DNA from: Ignavibacteria bacterium UBA7675
GTDB lineage: Bacteria > Bacteroidota > Ignavibacteria > Kapaibacteriales > UB7675
Reading direction: 5' to 3'
Assembly (NCBI GenBank): GCA_002483085.1
Contig: DLHF01000062.1
Span: forward strand, 86,230-150,229
Length of the DNA stretch: 64,000 nucleotides
The notes beneath the pieces are model-generated. The model had not been told where the DNA came from, did not search any database, and saw only the letters and a program-made list of their open reading frames with translations. Shown piece by piece: positions 36,641-45,777 of the stretch. Positions within the stretch are counted from its first letter, which is position 1. Each line of letters opens with the position of its first letter. The translations under genes were made by a program, and so were the position numbers.

Positions 36641-36801
36641 AAGAGTTCGCGGGTATCTTCTATCGCGGAGATTAAGATATTACCGCTTTTGCTTCGGCTC
36701 TCTCACTTCAGGAAAAGATGACGAGGCAAGTTCTGATAATTCCGCTATTTTAGTTCCTGGTAAAGCTGTTGCAGGTTTACGACATTTTCGGGGTATTTTC
36801 A

Positions 36802-38184
36802 ATGGCCATACACTTAAGCAATTTTCGCATTCAGGGTCTTCATAGCCGCCGCACTGTTGAGCTTGTCATCGGCGATAACAAGTTAGTCCTTGTGGGCGAC
36901 AACGGCTCCGGAAAAACAACCATTATCAATATTCTGTACTACTTTTTATCCCGCCAGTGGCATAGGCTGGCCATGTATAATTTTGACATCATCAGCGCAA
37001 CAATAGATCAAGAAGAGCTCACTCTGCATAAAGATGAGCTGCGATCAGCAGCAGCAGTCTATAAAGGGTCTGCAAAACTCGGACACGACTCTTTCTATGT
37101 CACGCGAAGAGTTAAAGATTTCCTTGCCCATACCGATCTCCAAGAGCTATTAGAAAACCCCGGCAAGCTTGTGTATGTGAGTGAGGAATTAGACATTCCT
37201 TATCCGGTTTTACTAGAACTGCTTTCTCACAACGCCTCGACCTTTACGGATAACGGCCTACACGAGATGAATAAAAAGCTGGAAGATTTTATTACTGGAC
37301 AGATTTTATACTTACCAACCTATCGCCGCATTGAGCAGGATCTTAAAAGTATTTTTCCCGGGATTGATAAGAGAGAGCTATTGCGACGCGATAGATACAG
37401 CAGAAAACACCCGGAACAATATATTGAACTTGTCGAATTCGGTATGGAAGATGTTGAGAGAAGAATCTCTGATAAAATGAATGCTCTAAAAGATGATGTG
37501 CGCAGCAAACTTAGCACGCTGACCGGCTCGTATCTTCGGGATATTATCGGTGGAAAGTATAAATCTGTTGACGTACAGAGTATCGCCGAACTGCCGACAA
37601 ATGCAGTTGAATCAATTCTTGCTCGTATCGACGGCGATATATTGCCTGAACAGGAAAAAGCAGATTTACGAAAAATTCTTGCAGAGATACAACAGAATGG
37701 TGTTATCAAGGATGATCAAAAAGTAGTCGCCCATTTTTTGATACGATTAGTAGAACTATTTAATGCACAGCAAAAGGCAGAGACTGATGTTCACAGGTTT
37801 ATTGAAGTATGCAATAACTACCTGAACGGCAAACAGCTTGTCTTTGACAATAATGAGTTCAAAGTATTCATCGAACTTCATTCAAAGGACCCCAGAGCAG
37901 ACAATAATCTGTCTGCCATTCAGATGCAACAACTTTCCTCTGGCGAAAAGCAAATCGTATCGCTCTTCAGCCATTTATTTTTATCAGATGTCAAAGAATT
38001 TTTTGTTCTAATAGACGAACCCGAATTATCTTTGTCGGTGCCGTGGCAACAAAGGTTTATTCCGGATATCATCAACACAAGTTATTGCAGTGGTTTGATT
38101 GCGGCTACGCATTCACCGTTTATTTTCGACAATGAACTTGACCCTTACACTCACTCTATCAGTGAGTTCTGGAGAGAACTATGA
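36802..38184 (+). CDS. AAA family ATPase (OLD/RecF-like, SMC-type)
   Basis: A 460-residue ABC-type ATPase of the AAA_15/AAA_21 class. Walker A is GDNGSGKTT (32-40), the signature is QLSSGEKQIVSLFSHLF (about 385), Walker B FFVLIDEPELSLSV (about 405) and a terminal switch His in GLIAATHSPFIFD. The central part is helical and could form coiled coil. Codon use is more AT-rich than the surroundings. Proteins like this are common in mobile and defence islands, often with a nuclease partner translated from an overlapping gene; here the overlapping ORF at 38181 is short and aberrant. Function unassigned. Confidence 0.85.
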   Translation: MAIHLSNFRIQGLHSRRTVELVIGDNKLVLVGDNGSGKTTIINILYYFLSRQWHRLAMYNFDIISATIDQEELTLHKDELRSAAAVYKGSAKLGHDSFYVTRRVKDFLAHTDLQELLENPGKLVYVSEELDIPYPVLLELLSHNASTFTDNGLHEMNKKLEDFITGQILYLPTYRRIEQDLKSIFPGIDKRELLRRDRYSRKHPEQYIELVEFGMEDVERRISDKMNALKDDVRSKLSTLTGSYLRDIIGGKYKSVDVQSIAELPTNAVESILARIDGDILPEQEKADLRKILAEIQQNGVIKDDQKVVAHFLIRLVELFNAQQKAETDVHRFIEVCNNYLNGKQLVFDNNEFKVFIELHSKDPRADNNLSAIQMQQLSSGEKQIVSLFSHLFLSDVKEFFVLIDEPELSLSVPWQQRFIPDIINTSYCSGLIAATHSPFIFDNELDPYTHSISEFWREL

Positions 38185-38414
38185 GTCCTGTTAATGTCCA
38201 CATATTACGTGATTATCGCAATGGAACAACGGTGAAACGCCTGTTCCTGCTCTTGGGCATTGCTGTACTGAACTCAGGCCATACAGATAACACCGGGAAT
38301 TCAGTACATCAGGATCATCCTGTTCACCGCCCACAATTTGGAAGCGCCAAAGGGTTAATTACCATGTCTGATAATTTTGATGAGCCATTAGAAGATTTTA
38401 ATGAATATATGTGA
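38181..38414 (+). pseudogene. Short fused ORF ending in a DUF2281-like antitoxin tail
   Basis: A 77-codon frame whose ATG overlaps the ATPase stop (ATGA). The first 25 or so residues (MSPVNVHILRDYRNGTTVKR) are unlike an antitoxin, while the C-terminal 27 (FGSAKGLITMSDNFDEPLE, then DFNEYM) match the toxin-binding end of VapB/DUF2281 antitoxins. The usual N-terminal DNA-binding half is missing. I read it as a deletion fusion of the start of an ATPase partner gene with the end of an antitoxin gene, but it could be a natural short antitoxin initiated at the internal Met (MSDNF). An inverted repeat lies at the presumed junction. Confidence 0.6.
38264..38308. repeat. Inverted repeat at the presumed fusion junction
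   Basis: TGTACTGAACTC (38264-38275) is matched on the other strand by GAATTCAGTACA (38297-38308), 11 of 12 positions, with about 21 bases between. It lies inside the fused ORF where similarity to the antitoxin begins. Confidence 0.6.
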
Positions 38415-38809
38415 TGAAAGTTCTGCTGGATACTCATACGTTTCTATGGTTTATCATGGGCAACTCAAAACTGAGTGAGCAGGCTCGCTCTATTATTGAG
38501 GATTTGAACAATCAGAGGCTCATTAGTATTGCTAGCCTCTGGGAGATGGCGATTAAAATTAGCAGCGGAAAACTCACCATACCTTCCCAGCCCTTTGAGG
38601 CTTTTATGAGGCATCAGCTTGAAATCAATTGCATTGAAATTTTGAGTATGCAACTGGCTCATACTGCATTAGTATCTACCCTGCCTTTTCCGAATAAACA
38701 CAGAGATCCATTCGATCGAATGATTATTGCACAGTCGATAGTTAATCATATACCAATCATCGGACGGGATTCAGATTTCGACGACTATCTTGTCGAGCGC
38801 ATTTGGTAG
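38414..38809 (+). CDS. vapC: VapC-family PIN-domain toxin
   Basis: A 131-residue PIN-domain ribonuclease. The conserved acids are Asp6 (KVLLDTHTFLW), the Glu of SIASLWEMAIKI, the Asp pair in NKHRDPFDRMIIAQ and the last Asp cluster in IIGRDSDFDDY. This subgroup (VapC with DTHTFLW start) usually pairs with a DUF2281 antitoxin encoded immediately upstream, as seen here, with a one-base overlap TGATG. Known VapC toxins cut tRNA or rRNA. All catalytic residues appear intact although the antitoxin ORF looks damaged. Confidence 0.92.
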   Translation: MKVLLDTHTFLWFIMGNSKLSEQARSIIEDLNNQRLISIASLWEMAIKISSGKLTIPSQPFEAFMRHQLEINCIEILSMQLAHTALVSTLPFPNKHRDPFDRMIIAQSIVNHIPIIGRDSDFDDYLVERIW

Positions 38810-38852
38810 CATACGAGCTAAAATATTCAACTGCTCCCAGAGCCCCTCGATG

Positions 38853-39488
38853 TTATCGCCCTCTCAGCGGCTTTATATACCCGTCGTGCATCACGATGCG
38901 TTGAAGTTTTTCCTTTAGGCGCAGGTCGGGCAGGAGCTCTTCGAGAATAGTACGGATGATACCTAACCGATCATTTTCAGAGCGCGATTCGAGCAATTGT
39001 TGTTTTTTGAGAATATCTAATCCCGACTTTTGCGCCATGAAAAACGATATATTGCCTGGTGTGTCTTCATCGACAAGAAAATCGCTGTGCGAATGTGGAT
39101 AGACAAGGCGGACAGTTTCGTTGTACATGTCTACAACAGAGGTACGAAGGAGGGGATCGAGCTCTTCGTCGTTGTCGTCGAAAAAGTCGATAGCGCCTGT
39201 GTAGTATGGAGCATCGCCTTCGCGCAGCGTGCGGAGCATATAACGCCTGTGGCCCGTAACTGCAATATCCATACGACCATCGGGATATTGCCGAAAAACT
39301 TCGGTGACTTCTACAGTACAGCCGGTGGGATACAACTGTGCAGACTCCACGAGATTAATACCGAACAAAGCCTCGTCGTTGATCGCTTGCGTAACAAGCT
39401 GTTTATAGCGCGGCTCAAAAATGTGCAGCGGTAGAGTCGCTTCGGGAAATATCACGATACCAAGCGGGAACAGCCCTATATTGTCCAC
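38853..39488 (-). CDS. LON peptidase substrate-binding domain protein
   Basis: A 211-residue protein consisting of the Lon N-terminal (substrate-binding) domain alone: IGLFPLGIVIFPEATLPLHI, FEPRYKQLV, and a C-terminal helical segment (LLESRSENDRLGIIRTILEE). No ATPase or protease domain follows. A GTG start is strongly supported by AGGAGGAAG five bases upstream. Single-domain proteins like this are common; their role is not established. It closes the SUF gene cluster on the same strand, 80 bases after sufT. Confidence 0.88.
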   Translation of the reverse strand: MDNIGLFPLGIVIFPEATLPLHIFEPRYKQLVTQAINDEALFGINLVESAQLYPTGCTVEVTEVFRQYPDGRMDIAVTGHRRYMLRTLREGDAPYYTGAIDFFDDNDEELDPLLRTSVVDMYNETVRLVYPHSHSDFLVDEDTPGNISFFMAQKSGLDILKKQQLLESRSENDRLGIIRTILEELLPDLRLKEKLQRIVMHDGYIKPLRGR

Positions 39489-39568
39489 AGCTTCCTCCTG
39501 TTCATTTGTTCAGGCATGCCGTGTCCGGCACTATACCGCAAAGCAATGTGCCATCGGCGGTGTTAGTA

Positions 39569-39985
39569 TTAGAGAAACCCGAGCTGAAACATAGCCGCTT
39601 CGGACATCATACTTTTGTCCCAAGGCGGCTCAAATGTCAGTTCTACTTTGGCCGAATTCACTTCGGGAATTGATGCTACTCGGCTTTCCACAGAGCCGGG
39701 AAGAGTCTCGGCAACGGGACAGGCAGGCGCGGTCAGTGTCATAGTAATAAGCACATTACGGTCGTCGTCGACCACAACGCTGTAGATCAATCCCAGTTCG
39801 TAAATATCGACAGGAATCTCGGGATCATAACAGCTTCGCAGCATGTCGATAACCTTTGCTTCGATATCGCTTGTACTAACAGGTGCCGTAGACTGTTCCG
39901 CCTCCGGCGCCGTCCGTTCGTCGAGTTCAGTGTTATCACCCACAGGAATGCCTCCGATATGTGATAATGGAACCATGTGTTTCAT
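39569..39985 (-). CDS. sufT: MIP18/DUF59 family Fe-S assembly protein SufT
   Basis: A 138-residue protein with an N-terminal low-complexity stretch and a DUF59 domain (VIDMLRSCYDPEIPVDIYEL, GLIYSV, LTAPACPVAETLPG, ELTFEPPWDKSMMSE). The reactive Cys is in TAPACPVA. SufT-type proteins assist maturation of Fe-S proteins. The start at 39985 avoids overlap with sufU; an earlier frame start at 40063 overlaps it by 41 bases. Position at the end of the suf cluster supports the assignment. Confidence 0.88.
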   Translation of the reverse strand: MKHMVPLSHIGGIPVGDNTELDERTAPEAEQSTAPVSTSDIEAKVIDMLRSCYDPEIPVDIYELGLIYSVVVDDDRNVLITMTLTAPACPVAETLPGSVESRVASIPEVNSAKVELTFEPPWDKSMMSEAAMFQLGFL

Positions 39986-40022
39986 TGCTATCCGTCCTGC
40001 AACAAAGCCTTTGGTAGTATTG

Positions 40023-40472
40023 TTATTCTGTAGAAATGATTTCGCCACTGCCTTCAATGGCATTTCTCATAGTATGCCAGCACAAGCTGGCGCACTTCAC
40101 GCGGGCGGGAAATTCGCGCACACCGGCAAAGACGGCCAATTTACCAAGTGATTCCATATCGACATCGTCATCTTCCTCTGTTACGAGATGGTGGAAGGTG
40201 TCGAAGGTCTGTTCAGCTTCCGCTACGGTTTTCCCTTTTAGCACCGAGGTCATAATCGACGCCGACGCTTTGGAAATAGCACAACCGCTGCCAGTAAATT
40301 TCACGTCTTCTATCACTCCGTCTTTTACGACAAGTGCTACATTTATCTGGTCGCCACACAGTGGATTAAACCCCTCGGCGCTGCACGTCGCGTCTTGTAG
40401 CTCGCCGTAGTTGCGCGGATTCCTGTTGTGGTCGAGAATAACCTGTTGGTATAATTCCTGCAATTCATTCAT
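40023..40472 (-). CDS. sufU: Fe-S cluster scaffold / sulfur acceptor SufU
   Basis: A 149-residue IscU/SufU-fold protein. The three ligand Cys are in NPLCGDQINV, GSGCAISKAS and VKCASLCWH, and the insert between the second and third (HHLVTEEDDDVDMESLGKLA) is the SufU-type extension. SufU accepts persulfide from SufS. A GAGGAAT ribosome site precedes the ATG. It lies 12 bases after sufS. Confidence 0.95.
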   Translation of the reverse strand: MNELQELYQQVILDHNRNPRNYGELQDATCSAEGFNPLCGDQINVALVVKDGVIEDVKFTGSGCAISKASASIMTSVLKGKTVAEAEQTFDTFHHLVTEEDDDVDMESLGKLAVFAGVREFPARVKCASLCWHTMRNAIEGSGEIISTE

Positions 40473-40484
40473 TTGTATTCCTCG

Positions 40485-41744
40485 TTACCGAAACATTGTA
40501 ATAACGCCGTGCAGCGCTCTGATCAGCACCTCGATTTCTTCACGCGTGTTATAGACGGCAAACGACACCCTATTCGTAGCCGGAACGCCATAGCGCTTCA
40601 TCACTGGCTGCGTACAATGATGCCCTGTGCGAATGGCCACCCCCTCGCGGTCGAGAAACGTTCCAATGTCGTGCGGATGGATATCATCTATAGTAAATGC
40701 AACAACGCCAGCCTTGGAGCGTGCGGTGCCTATAAGATGGATCTCCGGTATCTCGCTCAGCAGCTCTGTTGCGTACATTAGCAGGTCGTGCTCGTGGGCG
40801 GCAATAGCTTCGTACCCCGTCTGCCGGATAAAATCCACAGCAGCCGTGAGCGCTATGGCACCTTCTATATTGGGCGTACCCGCTTCGTAGCGAAAAGGCA
40901 ATTCGTTGTAAATTGTTTTCTCAAATGTCACCGAAAGTATCATGTCCCCACCGCCCTGATACGGCGGCAGCGGTTCGAGCAGTTCCGCTTTGCCGTACAC
41001 GAAGCCAATACCTGTAGGCCCATACATTTTGTGACCCGACACCGTGTAGAAATCACAGTCGAGCGCCTGTACATCTACGCTGATATGGGGCGTAGCCTGC
41101 GCTCCATCCACGACTACGGGAATGCCCCGTGCATGGGCGATGTCGATCACTTCTTTTATGGGATTTACTGTGCCGAGGGAGTTAGACACATGCACTACCG
41201 ACACGAGCTTTGTGCGCTCGTTCAGCATGCGCTCATACTCGTCCATCCGCAGTTCTCCGCTGTCGCTAATCGGAATTACACGCAGTGTAGCACCTTTTTC
41301 ACGGCACAGCATCTGCCAGGGAACAATGTTGGAATGGTGCTCCATTTCGGAGATCAAAATTTCGTCGCCTTCGCCTACTGCCGTGCGCCCAAATGTAGAT
41401 GCTATCAGATTCATACCTTCGGTACAGCCACGTGTAAAAATAATCTCGCGACTGCTGCGGGCGTTTACAAACTGCTGCATAGCTTTGCGCGCATGCTCGT
41501 AGGCCGTTGTTGCGTCTTGGCTCAGGCGATGAACACCTCTGTGGATATTACTGTTCAACTCCGTGTAGTAGTGCACAATTGCGTCGATCACCCGCTGGGG
41601 TTTCTGCGACGTAGCCGCGCTATCTAAATAAACCAACGGCTTGTTGTACACCGTGCGATGCAGAATCGGGAACTGCTCGCGTATAGCTTGCACATCAAAT
41701 GCAGGAGCTACAACAGAAGCATCGTGTATTTCTTCGGAAATCAT
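40485..41744 (-). CDS. sufS: Cysteine desulfurase SufS
   Basis: A 419-residue group II PLP cysteine desulfurase that takes sulfur from cysteine for Fe-S assembly. PLP Lys is in TVSGHKMYGPTGIG, the catalytic Cys in IRTGHHCTQPV, and the N-terminal block is YNKPLVYLDSAATSQKPQ. The start at 41744 has AAGGTGAG at the right distance; the ATG at 41777 lacks one. It is separated from sufD by 317 bases containing repeat copy E, an unusual interruption of a suf operon. Confidence 0.95.
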   Translation of the reverse strand: MISEEIHDASVVAPAFDVQAIREQFPILHRTVYNKPLVYLDSAATSQKPQRVIDAIVHYYTELNSNIHRGVHRLSQDATTAYEHARKAMQQFVNARSSREIIFTRGCTEGMNLIASTFGRTAVGEGDEILISEMEHHSNIVPWQMLCREKGATLRVIPISDSGELRMDEYERMLNERTKLVSVVHVSNSLGTVNPIKEVIDIAHARGIPVVVDGAQATPHISVDVQALDCDFYTVSGHKMYGPTGIGFVYGKAELLEPLPPYQGGGDMILSVTFEKTIYNELPFRYEAGTPNIEGAIALTAAVDFIRQTGYEAIAAHEHDLLMYATELLSEIPEIHLIGTARSKAGVVAFTIDDIHPHDIGTFLDREGVAIRTGHHCTQPVMKRYGVPATNRVSFAVYNTREEIEVLIRALHGVITMFR

Positions 41745-41970
41745 ACTTCTCACCTTGGATAATCCATCCTGCGGCAATACAACCGCTTCAAATCTTCCTA
41801 CTTTTTCTATGGAGTTGCCTTGTGCTCAACAAAATACAACGCATCAAATAATGGTTTGTGGCTCTTCAATGCACCGCCGCGTGGATAGCTGGGCTTCTAC
41901 CGCAGCGGGAAGTTATCGCAGGCTCGTCCGCGCACCGTTCTTATAGTAACAGATGAGAGATGAGCGGACG

Positions 41971-42021
41971 TGTGCAACTGGTGACAGCGACCGAACTTTC
42001 GGGCAAAGGCGCCCGTACCAC
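41971..42021 (-). repeat. Dispersed hairpin repeat, copy E, inside the suf cluster
   Basis: Minus strand: TGGTACGGGCGCC, TTTGCCC, GAAAGTTCG, GTCGCTGTCACCAGTTGCACA. GGGC pairs with GCCC. Two substitutions appear in the otherwise invariant segment (CCGGTCGCA reads CCAGTTGCA). It lies between the sufD stop (42062) and the sufS start (41744), in the direction of transcription. The rest of that gap shows no gene. Confidence 0.8.
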
Positions 42022-42061
42022 TATCACCATTACTCGATAGACCTCATACAAGTTCCGTCCA

Positions 42062-43396
42062 TCAGAAGTCTTTGTGCAGACGCTGTGCCACACGTATTTC
42101 CAAGTGTTCGCGCAATGGCGCAAGCGCAATCGTGTCGAGCACATCCGAAGCAAATGCGTACAGCAGCAGAGCCTTCGCCCGATCTTCACCGAGGCCGCGT
42201 GCGCGCAGATAGAACAGCGCTTCTTCGTCGAGTTGGCCAATCGTAGCGCCGTGGCTGCACTTCACATCATCAGCAAAAATTTCGAGCTGCGGCTTGGAGT
42301 TGATCGAAGCGGTTTCCGAAAGCAGCACATTGCGATTGGACTGGAACGCATTTGTTTTCTGGGCGTCGGGGCGCACGAGTACTTTACCATTGAACACACC
42401 TGTAGCATTGCCATCGAGCACACCTTTGTACAGTTCATTGCTGTTGCAGTTCGGCTTTGCATGATCCACAAGCGTGTGATTATCCACATGCTGCGACGCC
42501 GTGGGCAGATACAATCCGTTGAGATGTGCTTCGGCCCGCTCGCCGTTGAGCAGGATATTGACATTGTTGCGTACAAACAGACCATCGAGTGTTGCCGTAA
42601 CAGTGGTAAACGTACTGCTCTGCTCTTGGTGCACATTCAGCGTGTTCACGAGTGCGCTTTGCCCGCCGCTGTCCTGCACGCGGTAATACTCTGCTACAGC
42701 ATCCTCGCCAACATATATTTCTGTGGCTCCGTTCTGAAAGCCCATGTGCTCTCCCACTGTACCGCTTGTTTCCACAAAGCGTGCTTGGCTATTTTTGCCG
42801 AGTACAATCAGATGGCGCGGTTGTGCAAACACATCGCTGCTGCGGGCATCGGCAACCGACACAATATGCACTGGCCTGTCGAGCACTTGTCCATCGGGCA
42901 CCCACACAAACGCACCGTCGTGTGCAAATGCCGTGTTCAGCGCGGTAAAAGCGTCGGATGAATAATCAGCGTGCTGTGCAAAGTGTTCGCGTATCACCAT
43001 GCCGTAAGCCTGCTGCGAAGCAGCGAGACTACCTACGACAATTTTCCCCTGCACTGCGGGAAGAGAAGAAAGTGTTTCGCAGAAAAAACCATTGACAAAT
43101 ACCAGCACATACGCGTTCAGGCTGTCCAGCAAAAACGGTTCGATAGCAGCGCGATCGAGCACTGCCTCGTGCCTAAAGCTGAGCACATAGTTGCGGTTTA
43201 CCAACGACTGTACATTCGTGTACTTCCACTCTTCGTTGCGTATTGTAGGAAAGCCGAGAACAGTAAACTGCTCAATAGCAGCGCGCCGAATACTGTGGAT
43301 ATGCGATTTGCTTCCACCGTTCATTCCGCTTTCTATCACCTCGAATTCCGCTGCGAATTTCGAGCGCAGGTCCGTAGATTCAGTTGTTGTCTTCAT
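42062..43396 (-). CDS. sufD: Fe-S assembly scaffold subunit SufD
   Basis: A 444-residue SufBD-family protein, partner of SufB and SufC in the SufBC2D scaffold. Recognisable blocks: PTIRNEEWKYTNVQSLV, the beta-helix core around HNTLVDHAKPNCNSNELYKG and the C-terminal signature DVKCSHGATIGQLDEEALFYL. The start at 43396 has GGAGG upstream; longer forms overlap sufC. It follows sufC with 16 bases between. Confidence 0.95.
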   Translation of the reverse strand: MKTTTESTDLRSKFAAEFEVIESGMNGGSKSHIHSIRRAAIEQFTVLGFPTIRNEEWKYTNVQSLVNRNYVLSFRHEAVLDRAAIEPFLLDSLNAYVLVFVNGFFCETLSSLPAVQGKIVVGSLAASQQAYGMVIREHFAQHADYSSDAFTALNTAFAHDGAFVWVPDGQVLDRPVHIVSVADARSSDVFAQPRHLIVLGKNSQARFVETSGTVGEHMGFQNGATEIYVGEDAVAEYYRVQDSGGQSALVNTLNVHQEQSSTFTTVTATLDGLFVRNNVNILLNGERAEAHLNGLYLPTASQHVDNHTLVDHAKPNCNSNELYKGVLDGNATGVFNGKVLVRPDAQKTNAFQSNRNVLLSETASINSKPQLEIFADDVKCSHGATIGQLDEEALFYLRARGLGEDRAKALLLYAFASDVLDTIALAPLREHLEIRVAQRLHKDF

Positions 43397-43412
43397 AAAT
43401 GCGCCTCCGGTA

Positions 43413-44174
43413 TTAGACAGCAGCCTGGGCCACTTCGTTCTTAATCCAATCGTAACCCTTTTCTTCGAGTTCCAAAGCGAGTTCCTTGCCACCGGACTTC
43501 ACAATACGCCCTTTGTACAGCACGTGCACATGGTCGGGCACAATGTAGTTGAGCAAGCGCTGATAGTGGGTAATCAGCACCACCGAACGATGTTCATTCT
43601 GGAGTTTGTTTACGCCTTCGGCCACAATACGCAATGCGTCGATATCTAATCCGGAATCTGTTTCATCGAGAATAGCAAGCACAGGTTCGAGCATGGCCAT
43701 CTGGAAAATCTCATTGCGCTTTTTCTCACCACCAGAAAAGCCTTCGTTGAGCGAGCGGCTGAGCATCGACGGATCCATCTCTACGAGCTTCGCCTTGTCT
43801 TTCATCAGCGCCAGAAATTCCATAGCATCCAATGGCTCCTGCCCACGGTACTTACGCACTTCGTTGACAGCGGCTTTCAGGAAATTTGCATTACTTACGC
43901 CGGGAATTTCTACCGGGTACTGAAAAGCGAGAAACAAGCCTTCGCGGGCGCGATCTTCCGGCGCCAAATCTAAAAGGTCTTTTCCCATAAAACTCACTTC
44001 GCCGCCGAGCACCTCGTAGTCGGCTCTGCCAGCGAGCACAGAAGCAAGCGTGCTTTTACCCGAACCATTAGGCCCCATAATAGCATGAGTTTCGCCGGGG
44101 TTTATTTCGAGATTAATACCTTGCAGAATTTCTTTCCCGGCCACTGAAACACGCAGATCGTGTATACGCAACAT
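43413..44174 (-). CDS. sufC: Fe-S assembly ATPase SufC
   Basis: A 253-residue ABC-type ATPase that powers the SufBC2D complex. Walker A GPNGSGKSTLASVLAG, Q-loop FLAFQYPVEIPGVSN, signature GFSGGEKKRNEIFQM and Walker B LAILDETDSGLDIDAL are all intact; the GVSNANFL segment and the SGGEKKRN form are specific to SufC. It sits between sufB and sufD. Confidence 0.97.
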   Translation of the reverse strand: MLRIHDLRVSVAGKEILQGINLEINPGETHAIMGPNGSGKSTLASVLAGRADYEVLGGEVSFMGKDLLDLAPEDRAREGLFLAFQYPVEIPGVSNANFLKAAVNEVRKYRGQEPLDAMEFLALMKDKAKLVEMDPSMLSRSLNEGFSGGEKKRNEIFQMAMLEPVLAILDETDSGLDIDALRIVAEGVNKLQNEHRSVVLITHYQRLLNYIVPDHVHVLYKGRIVKSGGKELALELEEKGYDWIKNEVAQAAV

Positions 44175-44244
44175 AAATCTTACTCATTAAAAGTTCGTTC
44201 AGAATCACACAACCGGGACAGTTGTTTGCAGCCCCGGTGTTCAC

Positions 44245-45723
44245 TTATCCTACACTGCCTTCCAGGCTTACAGCGAGCAGCTTTTGCGCTTCTACTGCAA
44301 ATTCCATCGGCAATTGGTTCATCACTTCTTTGCAATAGCCATTTACGATCAGAGCCACAGCTTCCTCGGTAGAAATACCGCGCTGATTGCAATAGAACAA
44401 AATATCCTCGCCAATTTTCGAGGTCGTAGCTTCGTGCTCTACTGTTGCAGTTTTATTGCTCGCTTCCAAGTATGGGAATGTGTGTGCTCCGCATTTATCA
44501 CCCATCAGCAGCGAATCGCACTGCGAAAAATTACGGGCGTTGTCGGCTCGCTTGCCGATGCGAACAAGGCCGCGATAACTGTTCTGGCTTTTGCCCGCAG
44601 AGATGCCTTTGGACACAATACGACTGCGCGTATTTTTGCCGATGTGGATCATCTTTGTGCCAGTGTCGGCTTGCTGCGCATTGTTCGTTACAGCTACCGA
44701 ATAAAATTCGCCAATAGAGTTGTCGCCTTTCAGAATTACGCTTGGGTATTTCCACGTAATCGCCGAGCCTGTCTCCACCTGTGTCCACGAAATTTTCGAG
44801 TTGTTGCCCGAGCAAATACCGCGCTTGGTGACAAAGTTGTAAATGCCACCACGCCCGTCCTTATCACCGGGATACCAGTTCTGCACAGTAGAGTATTTCA
44901 CTTCGGCATTTGTGTGCGCTACAATTTCCACGACGGCAGCATGAAGCTGGTGCTCGTCGCGCATAGGCGCCGTACAGCCTTCCAGGTAGCTTACGTAGCT
45001 ATCTTCATCAGCGATGATCAGCGTCCGCTCAAATTGCCCTGTATTAGAAGCGTTGATACGGAAATATGTAGAGAGCTCCATCGGGCAGCGAACGCCTTTT
45101 GGGATGTACACAAACGATCCGTCGCTGAACACTGCGGAGTTCAACGCTGCGTAGAAATTATCAGTGTACGGCACAACCGAACCGATATATTTCTCCACGA
45201 GTTCCGGATGGTTTTTCACAGCTTCGCTCATCGAGCAAAAGATAATTCCCTTCTCGGCGAGTTTGCTCTTGAATGTTGTTGCTACCGACACACTGTCCAG
45301 CACAGCATCCACAGCCACACCCGTCAGCCGCTTTTGTTCATCGAGCGATATGCCGAGCTTTTCAAAGGTCGCACGCAGTTCCGGGTCAACTTCGTCCAAG
45401 TTGTTCAGCGTTATTTTTTTCTTGGGCGCTGCATAATAGTGCAAGTCCTGAAAGTCTATCGGAGCGTACTGCACATTCTGCCAGTGCGGTTCCTTCATTG
45501 TCAGCCAGTGGCGATACGCTTTCAGGCGCCAGTTGAGCATGAACTCCGGCTCTTCTTTTTTGGCAGAAATAAAGCGGACAATGTCTTCATTCAGCCCTTT
45601 CGGCGCAAATTCCTGCTCAATATCTGTCACAAAGCCATACTGATACTCGCGCGAAGTTACCTCGTCGAGAATATCAATCTCACCGTTTTTTTCATCCACT
45701 GTATATTCTTCGGTTGTATTCAT
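44245..45723 (-). CDS. sufB: Fe-S assembly scaffold subunit SufB
   Basis: A 492-residue SufB. Family blocks: YQYGFVTDIEQEFAPKGL, EPEFMLNWRLKAYRHWL, PYTDNFYAALNSAVFSDGSF, YIPKGVRCPMELSTYFRIN and the C-terminal EHEATTSKIGEDILFYCNQR. The cysteine and acidic residues of the SufB core are retained (TYFRINA, LEGCTAP). It builds the nascent cluster with SufC and SufD. The long frame on the opposite strand (44284-46188) is an antisense artefact. Confidence 0.97.
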   Translation of the reverse strand: MNTTEEYTVDEKNGEIDILDEVTSREYQYGFVTDIEQEFAPKGLNEDIVRFISAKKEEPEFMLNWRLKAYRHWLTMKEPHWQNVQYAPIDFQDLHYYAAPKKKITLNNLDEVDPELRATFEKLGISLDEQKRLTGVAVDAVLDSVSVATTFKSKLAEKGIIFCSMSEAVKNHPELVEKYIGSVVPYTDNFYAALNSAVFSDGSFVYIPKGVRCPMELSTYFRINASNTGQFERTLIIADEDSYVSYLEGCTAPMRDEHQLHAAVVEIVAHTNAEVKYSTVQNWYPGDKDGRGGIYNFVTKRGICSGNNSKISWTQVETGSAITWKYPSVILKGDNSIGEFYSVAVTNNAQQADTGTKMIHIGKNTRSRIVSKGISAGKSQNSYRGLVRIGKRADNARNFSQCDSLLMGDKCGAHTFPYLEASNKTATVEHEATTSKIGEDILFYCNQRGISTEEAVALIVNGYCKEVMNQLPMEFAVEAQKLLAVSLEGSVG

Positions 45724-45777
45724 GATCGTACTTTCTGTAGAAATGGTAGAGGCGTTCGCAGCCAAACGCCCGAAATC

